Below, piece by piece: positions 11,168-21,440 of a stretch of 64,000 bases of DNA (position 1 is the first letter of the stretch; each line of letters begins with the position of its first letter). The notes beneath the pieces were generated by a model, which made no database searches, had not been told where the DNA came from, and saw only the letters and a program-made list of their open reading frames with translations. The translations under genes were made by a program, and so were the position numbers. This DNA comes from Bilabrum cf. latius. Lineage: Eukaryota; Bigyra: Bicosoecida; Bigyra; Bicosoecida. The stretch is taken from positions 868,001-932,000 of the forward strand of contig OZ237747.1 in the NCBI GenBank assembly GCA_965178125.1. The letters run 5' to 3'.

Positions 11168-14100
11168 TCATACGTATGCCGCAGGCCTGATTACGTTATT
11201 CAGGTTTGCAGAGCCATTTTTGGGATACTCCTCTCTTCCATTTCGAGGGACCGTAGCGGGCCGGTACTTGAGCTCCAGAAGCTCCGCGACACAACCCGTG
11301 AGCAACAGCTTCAAGCCATTGAGGGTCGACATGACCAGAGCAACAACTACGAACGCTGAGCGGTTTTTCGTTCGGGTGACCAGCACCAGCTGCACTGCGA
11401 GCTGCCCCACGTCCCCCAGCAGCTGCACGGTGCTATACTTGGCGATAGTGCGCCTCATGTTGTCTTGGTCCTTGTTTGAGCCCTTGAACAGGCTCAAGGC
11501 ATCCATGCCCAATAGTCCGCTGACCAGTAGATCCATAGAACTCACGCCAAAAACGCCCGTGATACACACGATCGCAATGACACCCCACCCGCTGCGCATA
11601 GACCTGAGGGTGGCATCACATGGGACCCCTTGCTAGTTGGCCCCGTTCGCAATGTGATCTGCATCCCTGACTACCAAGTAGCAGCATATTGCGTTGGCCA
11701 GCGTCGAAATGCAGAGAATTGCCAGGCTCACGCTTGCTATGGCACCGCTCTTGCAGCCATCCTGTGCACCTTGCAGGAGCTGCGACACGAGCCCAATATC
11801 AGTGAAGACGTCCGCAAGCTGCATGCCCAGCACCGCCAGTGACCACGCGGCTAAACTTGGCATGATCTCTGGAAGAACGAACCACGCGACGCCCGCCACG
11901 AGAAGTAGCATGCCAAACATTGACATCCCAAAGATGGTGAAGACGCTGTGCTTATCGTACCTGTCCGGGCATTCCTCCCCGCGGATCACCCAAGTCGCGG
12001 CCCCGCCAGGCCCCTTGCACCCGCACCAGTCAACCCACGGCAAGTTGGCGGCATCGAATACCAGACCCGTGACCTCATCTTTCGCGATCGACATGCCTGT
12101 CCAATTGCCCCACTGGGCCCCGGCTCGCTGCAGCTCCTACCGCAACAGTCGTACCACGCCGTCGGATGTAACGTAACTCTCGCTACGATGTTGTTGTTTT
12201 TGCTGATTATAATCGTGCCTGTCCATGGGATTCACACGGATCAGCACCAGGACCCCCCTATGTCCGCCGTTGTTGTCTGGATGTACCTCGTTCTGCTCAA
12301 CTAGTAGCCGGTCCATGATTTCTGAGGACAAGCTCGTGATGGAGCGTATTGCCACCATGAATTTTCTCAAAAAAAGAGGCGGATCTTGCTAGTACTGCAC
12401 CCATGGGTCCTAGGCCTGCAGTGCACGTCCAAGCAGCCGGCGCCTCTGTGTCTGCTGCTACTCGCCCTACTCAAGGGCATCCGGGTGCAACAGACGCACC
12501 ACGCACCAGTCGGGCTCGGTCTCACTGAGGACCTGGACTGGGAGGGCGGTTCCTGAGGGGGATGCGGTCGGTGTGGGCCTGGCTGTGGTTGATGCTGTAA
12601 CCGATGGGGTGGTGCTGGCCGACGTAGAGCTGGATGGCGTGGGGCTGGCCGTCGTAGAGCTGGATGGCGTGGGGCTGGCCGTCGCAGAGCTGGATGGCGT
12701 GGGGCTGGCCGTCGTTGATGCTGTAACCGATGGTGTGGTGCTGGCCGTCGTTGATGCTGTAACCGATGGTGTGGTACTGGCCGTCGTTGATGCTGTAACC
12801 GATGGTGTGGGTGAGGAACTTGGAGAAGGGCTAGGAGACGGTGTCGGTCGCAGGTCGTTCGCGAGTAAAACCCACACTGATCCTGCATCAGGGTCTGAGT
12901 CATCATCTTTACGGGCCCCTACAGCCATGTCTACTACCCCGTCTCCGTCCAGATCCCCCATCGATGCCACAGACCTACCAAAGTGGTCATTATAGGTAAG
13001 CTGCCCAGTGAAGCCGCCTTGCGTGTCCGATATCTTCAGATGCGACTTCACCGTTCCATCGGGTCGCAGGAACAGCACCCACAATGCCCCATCACCATCG
13101 TACGGAGCCCCCACAGCCATGTCCACCACCCCGTCTCCATTCAGGTCCCCCAGCGATGCCACAGAATTGCCAAAGTAGTCGTAGTTGTCCAGCCGCCCTG
13201 TGAAGCAGCCCTGCGTGTCCGATATCTTTGTATGCGAATCTACGCTCCCGTCGGATTACAGGAACAGCACCCAAACTGCTCCTCTATTAGAACCACCGTT
13301 ATCGTCATGATCTGCACCCACAGCCATGTCCACTACCCCGTCTATGTTCAGGTCCCCCAGCGATGCTACAGATTTTCCGAAAAAGTCCTATCTGTCTAGC
13401 ACCCCCGTGAAGCCGCCCTGCGTGTCCGATATCTTCGAGTGCTACTTCACCGTCCCATCGGACTTCAGGAACAGCACCCACACGGACCCGACACCAACGC
13501 CCCCATCGTTATCTGCGGGTGCCCCAACGGCTATATCCACCACTCCATCTCCATCCAGATCCCCAAGCGATACCATGGAGTAGCCAAACCAGTCATACGT
13601 GCTCAGCTGCCCCGTGAAGTCGCCCTTGTAATCCGAAATTTTCGTGTGTGATTGAACCGTTCCATCCGAGTCCAGAAACAGCACCCACACCGACCCAGTT
13701 CTGGCGCCTCCGTCGTCATCTCCACTCGCCCCCACAGCCATGTCCACCACCCCGTCTCCATTCAGGTCCCCCAGCGATGCCACAGAACTGCCGAAAAAGT
13801 CATAGCTATCCAGCACCCCCGTGAAGCCGCCCTGCGTGTCCGATATCTTCGAGTGCGACTTAACGCTCCCGTCGGATTGCAGGAACAGCACCCACACCGC
13901 CCCTCGTCTGTCAGACCCGTCATCATCGTGTGGAGCCCCCACGGCCATGTCTACCACTCCGTCTTTATCCAGGTCTCCCAGTAATGCCAAGCAATCACCA
14001 AACCAGTCATCATTGTCCAGCTGCCCCGTGAAGCCGCCCTGCGTGTCCGATATCTTGCTAGCCTCGCGCACCGCAGGTAGCTGCTATCCCGGCTGCTGAT

Positions 14101-14585
14101 TTCCAAGCTGTCGCGCCATACGCATTCCTGTTTCCAGAGATCTAGCCAGCGGCTGAGAATGCCTAGAATCGTTCGAGTGGCTGCGCGCGCAATGCAAACT
14201 AAAACAATCAAATAGTTCACAGCAATGCAAACACGATAGCCGGGCTTGCGTATCATCGGGGACATGGTGCCCGGCGTGTTCTCGTCTCGGATTCTTCTCA
14301 CCCAAGAACGGCAATTTTCCTCGGGTGGAACTAGGCCATCGGCAGGCGAGCCTCAAACCACGCAACAATAAGAACGCTCAGCAGAATTCTTGTGATATGC
14401 CATGTTGCGTGACCCGCCGATCCGAGTGATCGTCGCAGGGACGGAAGCGCGTGTGTGGGCGTGGCGCCTGGCACCTTTCCGAGGGTGGCGTGCATGTGCA
14501 GTGCGCCATTCGATGCGCGAGGATTGTTGCTTTCCATGCACGCTGCTACTTCAATATGCATGGGGCGGGCGGCTTGCGAGCTCAT
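11168..14585 (-). CDS. FG-GAP repeat ectodomain fused to a polytopic membrane domain
   Basis: Read from right to left: a probable signal or anchor helix (ITRILLSVLIVAWF, about 14,350-14,400), a likely intron, six FG-GAP/integrin-alpha-like repeats (14,070-12,870), a Ser/Thr/Pro-rich linker (12,840-12,540), then about five hydrophobic helices (11,960-11,230) and TGA at 11168. Each repeat carries GDLNGDGVVDMAVGA, the calcium-binding FG-GAP core. TAG=Gln occurs at 11633, 12137, 12458, 12467, 13388, 13442 and 14084. The frame joins repeats and membrane part without a break except a TAA at 13256-13258, discussed in the findings. Family knowledge suggests a cell-surface ligand-binding propeller; the multi-helix C-terminal domain is not recognised. 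First-exon borders are tentative, and two acceptor sites (after 14142 or 14163) are possible. Confidence 0.65.
12570..12835 (-). repeat. Low-complexity Ser/Thr/Pro-coding repeats
   Basis: Short direct repeats of about 36 bp alternate in the linker between the FG-GAP region and the membrane domain. They encode runs such as TASTTPSVTAS and TASPTPSSS. Such stretches are typical of O-glycosylated stalks, which would fit an extracellular spacer. The array is in frame with both flanking domains. Confidence 0.75.
12870..14070 (-). repeat. Six tandem FG-GAP repeats, about 190-210 bp each
   Basis: The protein unit begins KISDTQGGFTG, continues with a DFFG-like turn, then SLGDLNGDGVVDMAVGA and ends WVLFLQSDGSVKSH. 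Copies differ mainly at the acidic loop. DNA identity is high between units, which indicates recent internal duplication. The unit at 13,460-13,250 has TAG at 13388 and TAA at 13256; the TAA stands where the unit near 13,870 has CAA. Confidence 0.85.
14142..14301 (-). other. Putative intron near 5' end of FG-GAP gene
   Basis: Read on the minus strand, GTGAGA starts at 14301 just before an in-frame TGA, and an AG at 14143-14142 (or 14164-14163) restores the FG-GAP frame in the correct phase. It joins a hydrophobic signal-like exon to the repeats. The acceptor choice is not decided by sequence. Confidence 0.45.
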
Positions 14586-15549
14586 CTAAACTGACTTGTT
14601 GCAGTGCTGTGTGGTCCCAAGAACTAGAATCTGGTACGAGAGATGACCTACACCCACGCCTTTCCATGTGTTCCGGTTATTCCTATGACATCGTGACTTC
14701 CATGAAAGCTTCTTTTAAGACCACAACAAAAAGAATTCAAGACGATCTGTCAGTCCTGAGCTCTTCCACCCCGAATGGAGGCGATTGACTGGAGAAATGC
14801 CAACCTCCACTCTTCGTGGCCTGCCTCTTCCGTTAATCAGATTACGATGTCTAACGCTACAATTCCTCTTCCCACCTACGGACAAGGTGTTGCGGCGTTC
14901 TCCTTCTTCGCAGAGCCATCCTCATCGCACAGACGCTTATCATCTCATTTGACGTCAACAACGAATCAGACTCTGTCTCCTTAATACCAACCCGCAAAAT
15001 CGTATATTCTTCTCGATTTCTGTGGTTGACAGGTCTATTATCGTAAAGCTAAGACGGCTGTGTCAAAACAAGGATATAACTAATTGATTGTAATTGCAAA
15101 TGTTGCATTTGTTGCTGGCCGGCACACGATCCGGTGCTACCCTCTCCGGCCATAGTGCGTGACAGTGACAGGCTGCCCGTCCACCCGGAGCGTACTCCTG
15201 CCAAAATGATGACGCTGGCGCTGGGTGTATACTGATGCCTCAGTATTGCATGGAATAATCGATTCGAATCCTGCAGGGGAGGAGGCATACCGCCTCCAGG
15301 GGCTCCGCATGGTGCGCGGTGCCGAAAGCTAAGGTTCTACATCGAATTGGTCGGAAATTAAATTCTTCATGTACGGTTTGGTTCCACCATGAAGAACACG
15401 GGCGTGCTCCTGACGGTCTCGCGGGCCAGCTGATATTTTGGGGAAAATCCACCAGCCTGAGAACGAACGTTCCAGGCACTGATCAGCGAAGCCGGAAGAC
15501 AGCCAGGGCACTGCCTCGCTGTCTACAAAGTAGCATCCGCAGTCAATAG
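14586..15549. other. Intergenic region, divergent promoters
   Basis: This 964-bp gap lies between two genes transcribed away from each other. Its small ORFs fall in different frames, show no domain and are broken by TAA or TGA. A TTCGAAT at about 15263 resembles a tRNA T-loop but has no pairing arms. I see no gene here. Confidence 0.5.
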
Positions 15550-17475
15550 ATGGCAGCAGACGGCAGCCATAAACCGCAAGTTAGTGATGAAGATAGCGAT
15601 GGAGGCGATTGGATCGAAGAGCCTGGGAGCGAAAAGTCGCTCGACCTGCTCGGCGGACAACTGCAACTCTTGCCCGAGGACAACCTTTTGCGGGCTCAGG
15701 ACGAAGCTGGGCTTGAAATCGTGGAGCTTCTCAGTACTCTTGACGTGTTTGATCGGATTCGCTTCATTAATGCTTGCCGTGCAACGATCCAAGAAGCCGG
15801 GTCTGTGGGCAAGGAGGCCGCAGGCATCATTCGCGCAATCGTGGAGGACCCTTCGTCGTTCCAAGGCAAGGACGAGTACATGAAACCTGTAATTGCGGAT
15901 GATCCTATGCTTGAATACATTTCAGAGATGGATGAAGGAGATGAGGATGAAGAGTACCTAGACGGCTCGGTTCCCATCGAAGTAGGCGAGGACGGCTCGG
16001 TCAAAGAATCCCCCAAGGCCGCAGGAAGCGGCGCAGCGAGCGGTGCTGGTGCCGCTGATGCCCCAACTGGTGCCACCGTAGGAAAAGCTTCCGGTCGCAG
16101 CGCCTCCGACCTCCGCGAAGAAGTCTCCGTCCTCCGGGCTGCCCTCGATCGCGCCGAGGAGCAGCTGCACGAGGCAGAGGAGAGGGAGAGCGCGGATGGC
16201 AGCGGAACCTCGACGCTCGGATTGCGCGGCGACAGGCCGACAAGCGACTACTACGAGGGCTACGGCGACTTCGGCATCCACGCCGAGATGCTGCAGGACC
16301 GCGCGAGGACACTGACCTACAAGGCGGCCTTCGACAACCTGGGCAAGTGCGGCTGGCTGGAGGGCAAGGAGGTGCTCGACGTGGGCTGCGGGACGGGCGT
16401 GCTGGCCATGTTTGGGCTCAAGGCAGGGGCAGCCCGTGCAGTCGGCGTGGACAGCAGCCGAACGGTGCACGACGCCATCGCCGTTGCGATGGTGAACGGT
16501 TTCGGGGACGGGACGGAGGGTCCCCTGAGGCTGCTTCGGACTCGGCTCGAGGACATGTCGGCCGCGGATTTGGCCCCTTGCAGAGGGGAGGGAGCGAAGG
16601 AGAAAGGGGGTGTGGACGTGCTGGTGAGCGAGTGGATGGGTTACGCTCTCCTGTTCGAATCCATGCTCACCTCTGTGCTAGTCGCTAGGGACCGCTTCTT
16701 GCGACCAGGAGGGGTCCTGATGCCCGACTCTGCGACCATCTTTATCGAGGGAGTGGGAGACCCCTGCTACTACGAGAAGCACGTTGGGTTCTGGGGAGAT
16801 GTGTACGGTCTCGACATGGGCGGACTGGCTGGGCGTTCTGCAGAGCGACCCCACGTGGGGGTCATCCCCCAGGGGTCCACCGGGACGGAGCGCGTGGTTG
16901 CTCGACGCTTCGACCTGCTCGCCGTGAGGGATTCGGAGCTGGATTTCGAGACGACCTTGCAGCTCAAGCGGCTCTCTGACCGAACCTTCGCGAAGCGACC
17001 GTCGCCGACCTCCCTCCCCTCCAAGGGGGCGGGCGACGGCGACGACAGCGCCGGAGCCGAGTCGGGGCCATCGTCGGAGCAGGCGCACCCGAACGACGTC
17101 ATATTCGGCCTTGTCGTGTCCTTCGACACCGGGTTCGACGCCCGCCCCTTCCACGGGCCCCCAAGCGGATCGGCACCGCCGGCCGATGCGGTTGCAACCG
17201 GGTCGGAGGTTGCAACCGGTGAGGCAAGTGCCCCCGTTGGCTACGAGCCGGTGAACCTGAGCACCCGCCCCGACGAGACGCCGACGCACTGGGCACAGAC
17301 GGTGCTTTGGCTGAAGGAGCCCCTCGAGTGGTCCGAAGTGGGCAGCGACTGCGTGAGCGTGAAGCTGCTGATGACTCGTGTGCCGGACAAGCCGAGAACG
17401 TACAAGGTCAAGGCAAGCATCCTGTCAGAGGCAGCGGGTGCGAGCCTCCGCGAGCAGGACTGGTTGCTTGAATGA
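15550..17475 (+). CDS. PRMT3-like protein arginine N-methyltransferase
   Basis: Single exon, 641 residues, TGA stop and no internal TAG. It transfers methyl groups from S-adenosylmethionine to protein arginines. The catalytic core is complete: DYYEGYGDFGIHAEMLQD (233-250), SAM motif I VLDVGCGTGVLAMF (275-288), VGVD (298-301), the double-E loop SEWMGYALLFE with E361 and E370, and the THW loop at 579-581. The acidic N-terminus ending GDWIEE and the stretch LEIVELLSTLDVFDRIRFIN followed by DEYMKPVIADD match the PRMT3 layout. The C2H2 zinc finger that normally lies between them in PRMT3 is missing: no Cys/His pairs are present. An acidic and Ala/Gly-rich linker and a coiled-coil stretch (185-213) precede the core. 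An insert at about 480-515 is rich in Ser, Gly and Asp. Type I activity (asymmetric dimethylarginine) is inferred from family. Confidence 0.9.
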   Translation: MAADGSHKPQVSDEDSDGGDWIEEPGSEKSLDLLGGQLQLLPEDNLLRAQDEAGLEIVELLSTLDVFDRIRFINACRATIQEAGSVGKEAAGIIRAIVEDPSSFQGKDEYMKPVIADDPMLEYISEMDEGDEDEEYLDGSVPIEVGEDGSVKESPKAAGSGAASGAGAADAPTGATVGKASGRSASDLREEVSVLRAALDRAEEQLHEAEERESADGSGTSTLGLRGDRPTSDYYEGYGDFGIHAEMLQDRARTLTYKAAFDNLGKCGWLEGKEVLDVGCGTGVLAMFGLKAGAARAVGVDSSRTVHDAIAVAMVNGFGDGTEGPLRLLRTRLEDMSAADLAPCRGEGAKEKGGVDVLVSEWMGYALLFESMLTSVLVARDRFLRPGGVLMPDSATIFIEGVGDPCYYEKHVGFWGDVYGLDMGGLAGRSAERPHVGVIPQGSTGTERVVARRFDLLAVRDSELDFETTLQLKRLSDRTFAKRPSPTSLPSKGAGDGDDSAGAESGPSSEQAHPNDVIFGLVVSFDTGFDARPFHGPPSGSAPPADAVATGSEVATGEASAPVGYEPVNLSTRPDETPTHWAQTVLWLKEPLEWSEVGSDCVSVKLLMTRVPDKPRTYKVKASILSEAAGASLREQDWLLE

Positions 17476-17514
17476 TGATGCAATAATACCGTCCCATTAT
17501 ATGCGTGGTCCAGG

Positions 17515-17790
17515 TGCCGAGCCCTGGCCTGTTCCCTAGCCTCTCTGACCTCCTCCCGAGCTGCTGCCAGGGTCTGGTCACCACCTGCTGGCCCTCCAGC
17601 CCTTCCAGCTTGGCCTTCATCGCAGCTTCTCGCCGCATGGCCTCTCTATGCCTTGCTTGCAGGGCGCGGTACTCGCCTTCCATCTCGCGCTAGCCCGCAG
17701 ACCGTCCAACTGCAGTCTCGCTCTCTCGCCCACCTTCTCGGCCCGCGCCTGTTCGACAGTGGTGCGCTTGTTGGTTTCGCGTGCATCTAT
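17515..17790 (-). pseudogene. Truncated inverted copy of the coiled-coil gene at 31469-33937
   Basis: The minus strand here matches plus-strand 33,260-33,535 at roughly 85-90% by eye. Shared stretches encode MEGEYRALQARHREAMRRE and AMKAKLEGLEGQQ. Relative to the full gene the copy has an 8-bp insertion and a 4-bp deletion that shift the frame, plus a Trp codon changed to TAG. No start, stop or flanking exons are kept. The TAG at 33479 of the intact gene aligns with CAG here. It lies 40 bp after the methyltransferase stop. No transposon ends are visible. Confidence 0.8.
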
Positions 17791-18041
17791 CCTCAATTTT
17801 GACCAAGTTGTGTTGTCAATAAGCACGGTGTCTTGGTTGACCTCCTGGCCGCGGGAACGGTTGCAGGAAATTTTAAACAACCTGACCGTGACGAGTGCCT
17901 TGCAATGGGTTGCGTGCCTATCATCATGGTTTACCAGATCTTGACCACCAGTTGTTCGGCGGCTGGATCCAGACAACCTACCTAGACTCTCCAGGTATAG
18001 GTAGCACTAATTTGCGCCTATCTATTCGTCTTAATTTTGGC
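17791..18041. other. Intergenic region upstream of membrane-protein gene
   Basis: About 250 bp between the pseudogene fragment and the next ATG, with no coding evidence in any frame under TAG=Gln. It presumably holds the promoter of the downstream gene. Confidence 0.4.
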
Positions 18042-20819
18042 ATGAGCTCGAGCCAGAATGAGACACCGCTCAGCTAGAGGCTCCTGGCCGCCTCAATAAA
18101 CTAGACTGGTAGCTAGCAGGGAAAATGTGAGTCTGATCAGGATATGAACACCACGATGCTGTCACCATGAACTGAAACTTGTTTGGAAAATGCCTACTTG
18201 TATTAAAACATAACTTTTTTCGCAGGCCAAGCAGAAAAAAAAGAGATAGATCATGAGACGGATCGCAAAGATCTCCCCTCTAGCTGCTGCGAAGGATGTT
18301 GGCCGTCGCAGGCGAAGTGCGAGGTTTACTTCTTTGGTGCAGCACTCGCGCTGCAATTTGTAGGTGGTTTGATCATTCTGGCGTTGATGCCTGACTTTCG
18401 GCCAAGCATCGGCTCGTTTATGCTGTTGGGCGCCAGCATTCCATGCCAAATCTATTTCCTGTGGGTGTTTGGCACCCGGTGCACGTGTCCTATGCTTTTT
18501 CGCTGCTGCGTCAGACGCAATGATCAGATGCGGTGCTGCATTGGCTACGTCAGCGAGGCCGAGGGAGCTCTCCTGAACGACTCGGAGCGGGTGCTACTGC
18601 ATGCGATGCTGCAGTCCCCGGAGCAGGCATACGAGCACAGCAAATTGAAGGCAGGCAAGGACACCAAATCGAACGCCGGTGGAGCTTCCCTTAACGATTC
18701 GGTTCGGCTGCCAAAGAGCATTGCTTTTCGCTCGGCCGGCATGGGGCGTCTCCTGCTGAGTCCAGGGATCGTGGCTCTTGGCCTTGTGCTCGGTGGTCCA
18801 TTCGCGGGTTTGGTCGCATTCATTGCAAATCAAGCCTGCATGGAGGCGTACACCAGAATTGTTGCATGGTAGTTGATTCCAGATGGAATGATGCGGTACG
18901 GAGAGTCAGAGTGCCCCGAGCACTTCTGGATTAGCACCTACCGCTCCTCTTCGCCTGTCCTCGTGTGCTTCCTGCTTTTCCTGCCGCTCATTGCCGCGAT
19001 TGCGACTCTTGCCACCCGTGACTGCAAAGGGAGGGGAGCAACAAGCAGCAGTGATGCTGATCAGATTGATCACCAGGCTGAGAGAAGTACTTCAATTCGA
19101 GCAGATGACAAGACTGTGGACGACATTACAGCTGCTAGCCCGTGGGATCTCCAGTTCGTAGCGAAGCGAGACCCATAGCTTGCCTTGGCCAGGTGCATCG
19201 TGATTAAAACGGCGATTGACCTCGAGAAGAAGACCAACAAGGACTCAGCGTTCTCCGACTCGATTCCAGAGTGCGGATGTAGACCTGCTGGCACTAGTGG
19301 TGGATGCGTTGCCAGCCTAGACTGCAAGGGCTGGAAAAGCTTGCTGTGCCAGTTTGGATGGGTGGTGGTTGCCGCTTTAGTGGTTATGTCGTATCCAACC
19401 ATTGCGAGGACAGCCTTCCTCTACAGTCGCACCTGCGAAGGAAAGGCTAGCCAATGCATTGAAGCTGGACCCCCTGTTGGCAAAGACAAGACTTGGGCCT
19501 ACGTGTACTGCACCTACTGCAAGATTGCGATAGACACGACTCCCATTAGTTGGTGGACCGTACGCGAATGGTTTGTCTGCCTTGTGGCAAGCCTGTACGT
19601 GCTGTATCTGCAAATGTCCGTGACCGGCTACTTTGACAATAGAAAGATGTTCCCAAGCCGCAATGCTGCCATTGTCGATGTGCTTAAGGCGCTGCACCAC
19701 CCGGCACACATGCGAGCTCTGGCTGACTGTGTCGCATTCCTGGTTGAGACCGGCACAAGTACTTTTTCTCCTACGAATACGAGTCCCTCAGTAGTCTCCA
19801 CTGGTAGTAGCTCTAATTCGGTTGACAGTACCGGGAGAGAGACGCCCCCAGGCTCTGCCAAGACTACTCCGAGCCTAAATCCCCCTCAGGATCGGATAGC
19901 TCTAGCAGACACGTACGAAGCAAGCGCCTCTGGTATTTCGATACGGCGACCACTGATGGAGGCTATCTTTGCATCCACTAGTGCTTTGGCGGGAGAACAA
20001 GGGTCCTCTACCAGTGAAATCATTAAAAAAGCCCAACGAATATACCTGAACGCTCGCGAGCCAGGGCCGGCACAGGATGGAGAAAGAACTGCATCAGCGG
20101 GTGGTGCCGCTGCAGCTGCGCTCCCATCGGATTCAATAAGACGTGACAATGCCACGGGCAACACCGCATCGCAATCAAGCGCTTTCATTCGCTCGCCCGC
20201 GGCTGCCTAGCTGTACAGCCTGGTCAGCCTGATCGCCCACGAAGACCTGTCTAATGAGACCCATGCTATCACTGCCATGGCTGTTTGGACCGTCCTTGGT
20301 CTGTTTGCCTCTATGGCAGTGATGGGGTTGTGCGTCTACTTCGGCCTACAAGCTATGGGCAACTTCATCATCATGCAAGGGGAAGGAAGCGCAACAACTG
20401 TGATCCTTTGCTTCCTGGTGGCTGTCTTCTTGCAATCCGGACGACACGGCCTGGGCTCGTCCGAAAACCTGACCACAGGCCTTGGTTAGGTGGTTGAGCA
20501 GTGGGCCTCCTTGCACAGCCACTGGCTTGAGCATGACAAGGAGCGAACAGAGGCGGCCACGGGCGCGCGTGCAGCCATGGCGGAGGAAGGCTAGGAGGAT
20601 CGTCAAGAGCTGCGACCCGCCGAGGAGGAGTGGAAGGCTGCAGTCCAGGTGGCCCCGCTGTTCAAGGAGCCACTACCAAACAGCGCCCTCGATCGCGCAT
20701 TTTCGGGGCATGTGTGCGGTTTCAGATTCCCCATGAGAGCTGTGCACCAGCTTCAGAGCGGCGCGCAGGTCACTGGCTTGCTGGCATTTGTCGTCCCTCT
20801 GGTGTTGAAGGTATTCTGA
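18042..20819 (+). CDS. Polytopic membrane protein of unknown family, 892 residues
   Basis: Exons 18042-18126 and 18226-20819 end at TGA. The first exon encodes MSSSQNETPLSQRLLAAS with TAG at 18075 as Gln. About nine hydrophobic segments are visible, for example FFGAALALQFVGGLIILAL, LLLSPGIVALGLVLGG, VLVCFLLFLPLIAAIATL, FGWVVVAALVVMSY, WTVLGLFASMAVMGLCVYF and TGLLAFVVPLVLKVF. Two long hydrophilic loops lie between them; the one at 19,740-20,210 is Ser/Thr-rich. Cys clusters (RCTCPMLFRCC, CSCC-like) flank the second helix. In-frame TAG codons include 18870, 19176, 20208, 20487 and one near 20593. No transporter or channel signature was recognised. Confidence 0.7.
18127..18225 (+). other. Spliceosomal intron, 99 nt
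   Basis: The intron begins GTGAGT and ends in a T-rich tract followed by CGCAG, with a TAAC branch-like motif just upstream of the tract. The phase (1/2) joins the two open frames exactly. Confidence 0.75.
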
Positions 20820-21440
20820 ACGTCCACGCCGGGATACAGTGTTGGTCTACACCAAGCTTATGCATGCAGCGTCGTTGTCTTCTTTGTTAATCCTAACGCC
20901 GTATGGGATTTGGTGTTGATGTCAGAGTGGGGGCGCGGGAACGTCTCGTTGGGTTCCGCTGGCGGTCGCAACCCGGAGGTGCGACCAAGCCAACGGATTG
21001 CTTTGCGATGACGCGCATACCCTCTCTGTGCTCAGGAGAGGGGCGGAGATTGGGTAATTTGTACCCACCCTCTCAACCTCCTCCTCCTCGTCGGAGTAGT
21101 GCACGTGCTCTTCCCAGCCCCGGTCAGTCCGGTCAAGGGTCGCGCACAGGCACAGCTTTATTTTGCCATGTCTGATTGTTTACGAGACTAGGTTGCGCGT
21201 ACACTCTGGCATCATCTACGTTCTCAGCAAGATGAGTGTAGTTGTTTCTTTTGCTCTTTTGGCCAGTGCGGGCCCCAAATTAGCAGAAAAGGTTTGGCGA
21301 TGGCGCGTAGAGCCTTGTGCTACCGCGATCTTGCCCCACGTGCTACCAGTAGATCGTAGCAGTCTGATTCCGGTTTCGTCCACGCGAGCAATCCGAATGG
21401 GTGGAGTCTACCAATCATCATTTAAAAGCAATACAATAAC
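20820..21440. other. Intergenic region
   Basis: About 620 bp. The small ORFs on either strand (for example 20903-21175) are compositionally biased, Pro/Arg/Gly-rich and domain-less, and are not extended by reading TAG as Gln. I see no gene. Confidence 0.45.

Noticed and set aside
12573-12995. Plus-strand Val/Gly/Leu repeat ORF
   Set aside because: It is the antisense of the Ser/Thr/Pro linker, which is in frame with FG-GAP repeats on the minus strand.
15255-15275. Possible tRNA T-loop (TTCGAAT)
   Set aside because: The flanking bases do not form a T-stem on either strand, and no acceptor or anticodon arm could be drawn.
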